DNA from: Nectonema munidae
Taxonomy: Eukaryota; Nematomorpha; Nectonematoida; Nectonematidae
Direction: 5' to 3'
DNA: 64,000 bases
Assembly (NCBI GenBank): GCA_030549495.1
Contig: JAUIRK010000046.1
Coordinates: forward strand, 1 to 64,000
A model generated the notes under the pieces. The model was not told the origin of the DNA and ran no database searches. It worked only from the letters and a program-made list of their open reading frames with translations. A program made the position numbers and the translations under genes. The first letter of the stretch is position 1. Each line of letters starts with the position of its first letter. Positions 47,401 through 59,600 of the stretch are shown piece after piece.

Positions 47401-50400
47401 ATTGGTATTAGCCTATACGTCTATTACCCCACATCGTAAGATCCAGGTAACGTGTTACTCATAAAATTTAATATAAAATAGAGGTTGAAGAAAATTAAAA
47501 AAATCAAGAAATTGAATTCTTTTTATTAAATGAGAGTCGCCATCTTTTAATGTTTCTTCTCCATTGTCTTAAAATTTTTGATTTAAATTTATTTTGAGCT
47601 TTATTAAAGCTTATGTTAAGTTATTAGACCTAAAAAATAGTTAAATATAGTTAGCTAGTTAATTGTTCAACTAGTTACATAGATTTTTAATTTAAAAGAA
47701 TTACCTTGAAGAGCAGAATTTTTAAGACTATTCATCTGCTTTCTTTTTCAATGGAGTTACATATACTTAAAGCAGAAGATTTTCATTTCATGGTACACAC
47801 GTGCCACACTCGTCCTCAAATGGTTATTAAAAGAACGATCATTTTTTCTTTCCACAAACGCCGTAAGTTTTGCAAGTAAACACCGGAATTCTTACATTCT
47901 AACTCTTTGGGGATTCGAATTTTGGACACTAATTCTTGCTTTCTTTCCCAATGAAACTGAATGTCCTGATGACGTAGGATTTTCATTTTCTGTTACGCTG
48001 CTCCTTAAAGACTTAAGTAAACCTACCTCACCTTTTCTCACTTCTTTGTCTAGGTTATGCCGATAATCATTTTTCTGTCTTCAACGTCTTCTATTCTCTT
48101 TTACTTTGGAGTTATTCAGTGGTGCATCAGTGGCTTGAGCATCATTTTCAAGGCATTCATTTCCATTTCTCCAGAAGAAACTCTCTCAACCGTTGGCAAC
48201 ATTATCATGGGACCAGTAAGACTTTTCCCACTTTTGTATGCCTCTATTCTTCTTTTTTGAACACCATACACCATTTTTTTCTTTTGAGCAGTAATGTAGC
48301 ATTCTTAAAACCCTACACTATAATTATGGAGTATATGCGAAACACATAAAGGTATACCCTATGTACATTGGGATGTTTCCATTGAGAAGGCACAATTGCG
48401 TCGCTTGTATCGAACTATGAGGAAAGAAGGCTTAATGCTGGATCGAACCCAAGACCTTGAGTTATCGAATCCAGCATCTAACCAACCTTACTCACACCTC
48501 GTCAATCATATAAGAAGTTTCAAATATGCGATGATTATTATATATAGTCTAGAGCAGGCGTCGACCACCTATCACGTGTGTCAAGTTTGGCAAAGGGACC
48601 AATTCACAATGGCTTGCACACATCTATAAGCAAAAAATAAACGTGCACTTTGATTATAAGCATATACATCATAATAATTAAGTTACTTTGTATATGCTTT
48701 TATGCTCTATTTCAACTATGGGAAGTTAACTGTATTTAGTAATATTACAATTCAATAAAAAATACCATGGAACTTAATTACGACTGTTCTCAAGGTGACG
48801 TTGAAAACGCCTATTTTGAAATCAGCTATGCTATACTGAAATTAATTAAACTCCTTACCACGCGCAATCCAAGCAAAGACGCTCTTAAAAATGCGTTACT
48901 TTTAAAATTTATCATATTTTGCGAAAAACCATAATAAAATTTTAAAAGGATTGATAAAATACAGTTGTGTTTTAACGAGATTCCAAAGGATATACTCTAA
49001 AATTGGTATTGTTGGGATGGCGATCAGAGTAGCACTTCATTATCAAAAGTTGAAATAAAAAAAGTCAGTTTTGTTATATCAATTCTTTTAAAATTATAAT
49101 TCAATTTTTTTGATTTTTTGGACAATTTTTATCATTTTGGTAATAACTTATGTTTATATTTCTTCAAGTTTGTTCCCTCACTTGCTTGGTATGCCAATTT
49201 TAACTTTGTTGGCTAGCTTTTTTCTTAATTAACCCATTTACAGTCAATGTTCCTATTTTGGAACATAAGTAATTTCATCTTCGTCTGCTTTTTTCAATGA
49301 CTTTGAATATAAATCGTCTGCGTTTTTTTAAGATATCGTCTACTTTGCTTGGCCTTAAATGGGTTAATAACCCGTTAACGACCAGAATAATCAGACGATA
49401 TCTAATGTGAAGATTTGTATTAAAGAGCTTTGATAAACGCTGAAGATTTCATTTTTGTAAAGTCGACTCTTGGCGTTAACGGGTTAAAATCGTAATCAGC
49501 TAACATATTATATTTAACTTATTATCATATTCAACGGATTGGCTTTAACTTTAAGGCGCTATTTGAATCTGTTACTGTAAAACAAGAATTTTTGGCGGAA
49601 GTTAAATTTTGTGATTTACGAGTTAAAAAAAGTACGCGTAGTGGTATTTTCGGAAGCAATCATATTTTTCCAAAATTATCTTTATATGTTATACCTATTT
49701 TTCTCTGCAGGAATTTCAGATTACTATATTCTCGAGTATTATATTTTCTCAAAATATCCACTTTTTGCAAATTTCGTGAAAATTTCATGATTTACTCTAA
49801 GTTTCATTATGACTGCGTATCAAATCTGTCGTGTCAGTCTTATCTGGGAGCTAACTTGTTATTATATTATGGGGATAGAGAAATATTATACGATTGATCT
49901 TTACGTTTCTTCTCTTTCATTTGTTAAGGCGAGCTAAAGAACAAATTGAATGAAGTCTTGTAAAAGTTCAAATTGCGTCGTGTTCTAATAAAATGGTTTA
50001 GCTGCGAGAAAGCAAAGCTGTTGTAATGTCTGGTGAAATGATAAGAGAGCAGGCCAAAAAGATTCATCAAGATTTCAGAATGATTGTAATTACACTGAAC
50101 GTTGGCTACAATGATTCAAAAAAAGGCATGGATTAAAATTTCGTTCAATTAGTGGAGAAATACTTTCAACTCTGCCAATAAATTTGTTTAAGAATTTAAC
50201 AGTTTAGTTTGTGTTAAAATTTTAACTCCGTAATGCAAATAAAACAGCATTGTATTGGAAATGCATGCGAAAGATATCGCTCACAAGTGAAGAAGCAGGT
50301 TCGCTCACAAACAGGTTTCAAAGCGTCGAAAAAGCGTGTTACTGTGCTGCCTTCTTCAAAGGCTGCAGGAACTCACAAATGTAAACTGTTGGTTGTCGGA

Positions 50401-53400
50401 AAGTGTTTACACCCTAGTCTTTTTAAAGGAATGACCAATTATCCTGTGATTTATCTAGCAAACTAAAAAGCATGGATAACATACCATTTGAGTGGTTTGA
50501 GAATTATTTTGTTTGAGAAGCAAGATCACATTGCAACTCCCTTGGCCTAGATCCTAACTGCAAAATAGTTCTAGGCAATTGCTCAGCACATCCAAAAGAA
50601 GATCCTTTAGCAAAAAATAACGTTTTTATTTTTTCTTCCACCAAAGTGTACTTCATTCGTTCAACCTCTGAGACAACGGAATTCTGCACTCTTTAAAAGC
50701 CAAGTATCGCCACCACTTTATGAAAGGGTGTTCTAAATGCTATAAAAGGGTTTTTGAATTTCTCAAAGAATATAATCTCAAAAATATGATCTATGCTTTA
50801 GCTAATGCCTGGATACAGGTAGAATCAACTACTTAAAAAAATGGCTGCAATGTTGTATTAAAACAAATATTTTAGAAGAAAATTGTTTTAACAAAAACAG
50901 AAGTTCGGGATTATCTATTCATTTGCTTGTGAAATAAGTAATCCTACGGCTAAATACCTTGTAACAACAAAGAATTGATAAACATAGATGAAGGAGAGAA
51001 CACAGTTCACCATTACACAGACGCAGAGATAGTCAATCTTATTAGAGATGAACAAGAAGATTGTGAAGAAGAAAAAAGTGATGAAAATGAAGGAGAAAAA
51101 TCAACCCATAGACACTGAGTTAACAACTGAGCTTTTTGAAGGTTTAGAAAATAAAGGTTTCGTAGGTAAAAGTAAAGGTACAATGCGATGTTTTCATCGA
51201 GAAGGCACAATTATGCCGCTTGTATCGAACTATTAGGAAAAGAGGCTTGATAGAGGATCGAACCCAAGACCTTGAGTTATCGAAAACCAGTATCTAGCCA
51301 ACCTTACTCACTCCCCTCACAAATGAAGAAGAACTAATGAGTCCTATATCTTGCAAGAAAAACTAATTAGAGAAAGACCAAAGCAAATAAAACCAATAAG
51401 TTAAGAAATTGTCTACACCCACTAGAATGAGTACATCTGAAAATTAACATACAAATTATAATAATGTGCAATAATTTTTTGTTTTACTTTTAGTATTAAA
51501 CTGACATTGAATTCGATTCAAGTTTATAGTGAGAGAAATCGAGTAAGCAAAGTGTAATTTTTTTATTAAAAAAAGAAACATCACTAATTCGGAAAGACCG
51601 AATCCCAAGCATTCCGAATTAGTGATAGTAGACTACTAGGATTTTTCATTCTCAAGAATTTACTTCAAACATGTATAACTGAATTAATACAAATGTAGCT
51701 TAATTTCAATTCGTTTATCTATTACTTATATCTGGTGAATGATACCACAGTATATAATATAATTAGTTAAGAAAGATGTTACCTCAATGCTAACTAGTGG
51801 TAAAGTTCATTGCTTCATTGACCTTGAAGATTTGCCATTTTTTCCAGGAACGGAAGGTGACGGAATAACAGGGCTTGCCTTTCATTTAGACTTTTTAGGT
51901 CCAATCGAACACCAGTATCCCATAAAATAAAAATGGTCTGCTTTAAATTTTATTAAAAAGTTTTGAAAAAGGTAGGCAGACAACTACGTTTGAAAACCTG
52001 GGCCTTGAAGGTTTGATGCGAACTTAGCGAGATTACACTTTCCAATTTTTAATTTAAATAACAACCTGTTTTACTTAAGCCAGAAACACTGCTTTTTTTG
52101 AAGCCATACCTTGAAGGCCTATCCAAGAGTCAAATGCATTTGGTGCTCACGGGCTGCATTGGTACGATGTCTGCTACGATGATCGCCGTCTACGCCGAAA
52201 TGGGAGTATGTTTATTTTTAAGTTTATATAAAAAGTAAAGCGCTCATTCTTCACCCTAGTCTCTTTGGATAATAAAAATTCGTGTTTATAAGAAAAATGG
52301 GTTGGATGGTGTCGCGAGTTATTGGCTTGGTCGGAACCCTGGGCTTCACAAAATCTGTTCAGGGTTCGGCAGAAAAAGTGATGCACTTAGTAGTTTCTTT
52401 CATTCTCATGATTGTGATATTATCGTAGCAAATTAGATTTTATTTACTTTTTGAAAATTCATTTATTCTCTTCATCACATAGCATTGCTTACGGTTTTTA
52501 CACATCATATTATTTGTCATTAATTGCCGTGATGTAAGTAATAGCTCAAATTAATATGTTTTATTTGAGTATAACAAGTTAATTTAAAAAAGCATGCATA
52601 TATATTCTTCTTTTTTGCTTTGAACCCTTATGTGAAAAACTTTTTTTTTTAAGCTTTTTATGGTAATAAAAGTGTGAAGGCTCTTAAAAATTGAGAACCT
52701 TCTTTTCTATATCATTCGTTTCTGTGCTTCCTAGCGTGCACTCAGGTGAAAAAATAATAGTCCGTCATTCAATCATAACATTTGGCACTTTTTTTCAGAA
52801 ACGTTTAGAAAGATACATTTTAAGTATATTTTTGTTACATTTTTTCGTTCCTTTAATTGTCTTATTCAATTGCAAACACTTTGATAGTCGGCAGATAGCA
52901 ACATTGGTTGAAGTGTAAAGTCTTGATCAAAGTGTCCTGAGTTCCATTCCCCATTTTGACTTCCCTATCATTGATCCAGTTTTGGAAGAATATTGCTCTT
53001 TGGATGCGATACCGACAACTAAAAAACACTTTGATAAAAATATACGAAAATGATATATCAAGGGTCTTCTAGAAGACTGGTCAGCGCAATTCGAACAAAA
53101 CTGCTTTGGGAGCGCGGGAAAAGGTGATTCTTTGCCGTTGCAGTTGTCCACAGTGAAAACTTCGATAGCGAAAGCTTAGACAGAAAATTTGCAAATTTTC
53201 ATTCGTTTCACGCTGCATATGTCAAAATACAATAGGACTTGCTGATTCATTAAAACTTCTTTGTTATCAAAATATACGTGCTATTTATTTATACATGATA
53301 CACTTTATGTGTCTGGTATAAATAAAGGTTTTTTATTATCGCATACATTACTTCTAAATTTCATTATATTTTGTTAAAGAAAATATTTTTTAAATTAATT

Positions 53401-56400
53401 AGATGTGATTTTAAATTTAATATTTATTTAAGTATTTTATTTGCATTAATTATATTAATCAGTTCATAAATTTTAATTTTGATAAAATTAAGGAATCGTT
53501 ATTTTTTAGTTTTTCTCGGGGAGGAATTGTGATTCTTCAAAAAACAGGCGATTCTGGCGATGTTGAGTACATCTCTAATAGTTCTATCGTATGCAACCTA
53601 CAGCGTAGCAGAGAGTGATATCACAACTGCCACATAAGGTCAAGTATTTGTATAACACCCTTTAAAGCTTTTCCTACTCAACGCCCCATTAGAGAACATT
53701 TTTCAAAGAAACGCTCCCTAGACCAGCGTTTTTCAAACTGTGGGCCCCGCCCTTTATTGGGTCGCGTGAAAAATAAAAAGGAAATCAAGAGAGAGCAAAG
53801 TGAAGAAAATCAAAAAGTATTCATATTTTATTCATACAAATAAATGAAACAATGTGCAGATCATAAAAAAATACCTATATAAATTGTCGGTGCTGAATAA
53901 ATGAACCTAGTGATCAGAGTTTGTCTTTTTACACCTAAGTATTATGGGTCGCGATGCAAACTGTGCTTCTTGCTATGGGTCGCAGTAAAAAAAGTTTGAA
54001 AAACGCTGCGGCCTAGACGACATTATTTAAAGGCAAGGCCTCTTGCTTTTAAAATTGCATTCTGTTACAGAATAAAAATGCAGGCTTCCATGTGACCCTT
54101 AATCTTGGTCTTACAATGTTCGTTAGGATCAATTCTGATATCATACTATGCTAATCCATTTTCACCCATACATATTGAGAAGATAAAAAATATTTAGGTG
54201 ATTTCCATATAGTGAAAAGAGGATCTGAACTTTTTGATATCCAAAATTTATAGCCATTCATATAAATTATTTTCCAAACTAAAACTATTATATATTAGAT
54301 TATACAAAATATTAGTTTATTTCTAGAGGATTTCAAAACGCCCGCTTAGGGAGCTACCGCCCACTTTGGAAACCACTGCTCTAGAATGTGATTTAGGAAG
54401 GTAAGTCTATCACAGGCCATGTTTTGTTGATCCAAAATTTATTACCAGTTAATCTTGCGGGATTTTTCAGTTTGTAAAGTTGATTCATGAGAAGAAATGT
54501 TTCCGTATGCATGAACTACTAAACAAAATATTTTTTCAGCTAAATATTTGAATTTCATACTCTTATTCCTCTGATATTAATTAAATCTTTCCTATATCTA
54601 CCTATTGAAGTTTTTTCTATTGGTAGCTCTTTAAAAATATTATCAAAGTTGGCAGAAAGGGGATCAAGAAATAGAATGAATTTTTAACTTCATTTCATTA
54701 AATACCTGAACCGAATGTGTTATATACAAATAAACCTATATTTAATTTGTGATATTGAAAAGACAAATTAAGCAATGAAAAAATAAGAAGTTTATGTAAT
54801 GTAAATGAAATCAATAAAGTAATAGAGAGACAAAGATTAAGGTGGTTTGGGCATGTAAACAGAAGACCGGCTGAAGAGTTAATTAATATAGTGTACAAAC
54901 AGCAAACTATGGGTAAATCTAAGGGTAGACCAAAATTAGCATGTAAAGAAGTAAATGAAAAAAAGAAATTTAAAAATAGGGGATAAACAAAATAGGGAAT
55001 TTTGGAAATGTAAAATTAGGTAGTCTTTTTATATGTATTTTCATAGTTGCAACACCGGCTAGACCCTAGCTTGCTGGCAAAGTAGCCGTAAAACCGATTT
55101 ATTTATTTAATTGATAAAATCTTCACTTCAAACGTCATTATGCAATAAAGAGTCTAGTGCGGGAATGCTCAACCTGTGGCACGCGGGTCGTAATGCGGCT
55201 GAATTCAATTTCTGGTACTCCTCACTGCTCTACTGAATAAAAATGAGATTTTCTGATATGTAAACATCTCTTGAACAAAAATAGAAATTCATCTAACTTC
55301 AAAAAATTTCAAGTAACTTTCAAAATTTTACGATGGTTTTAATATTCTTGAGTTTATTTTTTTAAGTTTTTTTTAGCGTAATATTTATAATGACATGCAT
55401 TCCACAAAAGAAACAAAATGAAGGAAATGGAAAAAAGAAAATATAAAGTTCCCTGGACTGCTGAATTTTTTATCGACGAAATATTTGGAAAATGAAGCTT
55501 AATTTGACTAAAATCCATTTCGCTCATTACGATAAACTAAATGGAGAATATACACAAATAGAAGAGCTTAGAAAATATGTGAATGCTGAAGGAGTAAACT
55601 TTAAAACAGCCCATATCAATATCATTAATGAGACACAAGCTAAGGGGTTCCAAAGAAAAAATATTGAAAGCGATTTCAGTGAACAACATGAAGAGTGCCC
55701 TAGACTCGTCTAGATTTATTTCTCAAATATCATTTCTATTCATGATGCGCAATTAAATCGACTTACTATCATTAAAAAATGCTGTTTTTCGTATGAATTG
55801 CAGTTTTATGTTATACAACTGTTTTAGATTAGCGGCAAATATTTGATAGCAGCAAGCGTGATATCAACGTCAGCGTGCATTGTGATCTCGAAGTTAATAT
55901 GCCCTGAGGAAAAGCTCAATGAAAAAGAAAATGAGAGAAACATTGAAATTAATATTGAGTAAGTATTTTCAAGATACTTAATGGTTAGCAAGAACCATAC
56001 GCCATGTTTTGCACTGATCTTGAAATGATTCTCCTAAATCACCATTTTATTCAAGGAAAGATGAAAGTTTTTTGATTGCTCTTTTCAATGGAGCGTCATC
56101 AGCAGTTACGATCGTAGCCAATGTTTGTGCCATCTTCATCGTCTTCATCGCCTTTCGAGCATTCATCGACACCTTCATTACCTGGTCCTTCTCTTTGATC
56201 AATCACCCTGAAGTTAATTTACAGGCAAGTCACATTTTTATTACGCTTCTTTGTAAAACTGTCCAATACACTCCTTGCAATAATGATGAAATAAAAGCAA
56301 ATCCGTTATTTTAATTGTTAGTGATAGGAAATTTCATTCAAAAAGAAATTGTCATTTTAAATGATGCCGGCGTTTCCTGATTTTAAAGCACCTTTATACC

Positions 56401-56611
56401 GAATTACTTAATGGCGTTTTTTTGCGCGATCGAATGAGTACAAGTCGCAGTGATTCCCTAAGTTCTGCAGGCCATTACCCAAATTTAAAAACTTAGCTGG
56501 AGTTGTGAAAATATTTATGCTTTTAAAATTAATTTTTTTTTTAACTTTTCTGAATTTTAATTTTATTTTTGTCCATTATTCATTATATCATCTTTTTGAT
56601 AATAATGATCG

Positions 56612-56642
<31 letters not shown>

Positions 56643-59600
56643 AGTTATGAACTAGAAATATGCTTTCTCAGTTAAGAAAAGAATAAGTATATTATAGAGA
56701 CAAGTCTCTAATGTTTCATTTTCTCTCTTTAGAGCTTTTTGAAGGTAGTTCTTATTTTGGCAACGTTTTGTATTGATGTTTTTTTTCAAGTAAGAATAAC
56801 ACTTTGGATTTTTTGCTTACTTTAGGTCTTGCTATCTTACTTGTTTATGCCGATCGCTTACATTGTGGGAATTGATTGGAAGGACTGCAAAGAAATTGGT
56901 TATTTAATAGGAACCAAAATATTTCTAAATGATTTTATGGGATTTTCAGAGTTTAAAAAAGTTCTTGAAGATAAAAAAATTTCGGTAAAAGAAAAGTTAA
57001 ACTCTACTAAATTAGTCATGTAAATATTTTATTAATAAATTTGAAATGTTTGAAAATTGTTAGGACAGAACAGAAGTTCTTGCAACGTTTGTTCTAAGCG
57101 GTTTCTCAAATTTTGGAACGATGGGTGTTTTGTTGGGTTGTATAGAGGTATTGGCTCCTAAAATCAAGTCAATGGTTTCCAGACAACTCTTTTCTGCATT
57201 TTTGTGCGGAAATGCTGCGTGCTTTGTTACAGCCTGTATCACAAGTAAGACCTTTATATTTAATATTCTCAATAAAATCCAGACAAAATAACTATTGCAT
57301 TCGTGTGAATTCAACAGAAAAGAAAATGGCGAATCAATATATGCATGCTTATTAAAATGTTATCCGATAAATCAAATTATAGAAATGTATTCATAACCTG
57401 TCTTGTGTTTTTACAAAAATCATTTCTGAAAGAAAATTTTGAAACAATTTATGAATATCACCGTAGAAACAAACATTTAAGATTTGCCAATTGTAATGAA
57501 AATTTCATTCTATGATTCAAAATTATAGAACTGTAATTATTTTATTATACTATTTGGTATAGGAATTTCCGTCTTCTGTTTTCACAAAAGCCCCTTTAAA
57601 AATTTTTTCCATATAGATTATAGAGAAATAAGACCTTGATTAATAATAAAAAGATTTTGATTTTACCGTGCGATTAATTTTTTTTCTCATAGATCAAGAT
57701 AGATATGCTTCAATATTTGTAGCTTTATGAAAAAAGGAAGAAATTCAGAGTCTCAAAATTTCAGAATCACTGTTTCAAAATATTGGTATAGAACGTGTAT
57801 ATAAAAGAATAACGTATGTCTGTAAAACATACAAGATAATTAGTATCAGGTAAAAGGGACATTAGGAATATTTCTCAGTCCCACTAACATTTTCATTTAA
57901 CTCAGCCGTAACACTTCAAAAACACACTCAGACAGATAAATAGCGATTTATATAAAATCTCCTATATTTTACAAGAGTCACCTTTCCTCTTACAAGGGTT
58001 GACTTCCTTGATCACACACTTATTCTTTTACTTCTATAAATTCCACATCTTTAAATATTCATGATTTATCTTCTTAAAATGTGCTTTTTACTTTCCTAAA
58101 TTATCGAACTATCCTAAGCTCGCATCTCTTTATCAATTTTCGCCGTTACTCTTCGTTTCAATACCAATAAGTTTTGCTTCAAAAGTCAAGAAAAATTTCC
58201 AAGTTAAACTATAAAAAACATTACAAAAATGGAAAAAAAATTAAATATTTTTTTCTACTTTTTTTCAAATTTAAACCATAATTTTTTTTTTGTTTTTTAT
58301 GAGTTGTTTGAACCATCTTGTTTTCACAACTGATCTATCTACTTCAAGAATTTCGCAAATCAAAACAGGAGAAACACAAATTTTGTATATTCGTTAATCA
58401 GACACATCGGTATGTCTTGTATTTGAAAACAGCTGTCAGCTCTCTGAAACATGTCGAATCTCTCCTAATTTTTCTACCTGCTATTTCACATCACCTCCTT
58501 AAGTTGTCTTTCCAATTAGATTTACAAATAATTCTTAACATTATCATCTGTTGTGTTTAACTTATTTTTGTCAACTTCTTTTAGCGCCCAACGTTGACTA
58601 CTGTATACTAAACTAGGTCTAATACAACTTTTATAAAGATAACCCTTTATGTTTAAAAAAAAGTATTATCACATAGAACACTACTTAAAGATTTAAATTT
58701 CTTCCAAGCTAGTTTTATTCTGTGTTCTACTGAGTTACTAACACTACCTATATGATCTTTATAACCTCACCCAAGTAACAAAATGGATTAACCCTTTCTA
58801 GTTCTATATCTTTTATTACTAATTTTAACTATTTTAAAATTAGAACTAGTACACTTAAAATTTTTAACTTAACCTTTTATGTATCCATTTACTACAAGAT
58901 GTACAAAAAATAGAATTTATTTTAACTTTTATCCCACAAACACCACATGGGTCTATTTTTGAAGCTAGATTTTATATATTTGAAGTATCACCTATTTTCA
59001 TCCACTTAGACTTACTAAAGTTAATTCTTAAACCCTTATTTTTCAAAGTTGTTTTCCAAAAACTTATTTTATCTTCAAGATGATCTGCAATTAAAATTAT
59101 ATCATCAGCATCTAATATTTCGCTCATATCTTCTTTGATAGCATCTTTAAGAATTTCTTCAATGATTATAAAAAAACAAATGGACTTCTTAATATTGATC
59201 TTTGATGAAACCCTACTCTTATTTTAAAATTTTCAATTTTTATACAAGTATCCTGGCTTGTATACAAAGCGATTACTGCATTAACTAAATTTTCATTTAC
59301 ACCCTTTCTTCTTAAAGACCATTCAATGAAAATTCTACAAATACAATCAAAAGCCTTCTCCAAATCAATGAAAGCAAAATAAAGACTATGTCCGTTTCTC
59401 GCTTTTTACAACTATGAATACGCATCATATATCTGAAAAATATAGAGTTTTAAGCGTAAATATAAAGTTTTTTTACTTCAATAGTTCAATTGCCTCCTTC
59501 TCCCTATGATTTTTTTTCATTTCACTTTTTTTTACCAATTTATTTTTGTCGTGATACTCGTATTTTCTTTTTCTTTTTAGCAGTTATTTTCCTATATTTT

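Noticed and set aside
57060-57314. Minus-strand frame of 84 codons
   Set aside because: Lies opposite CNT exon 11, which has clear family motifs, splice sites and phase.
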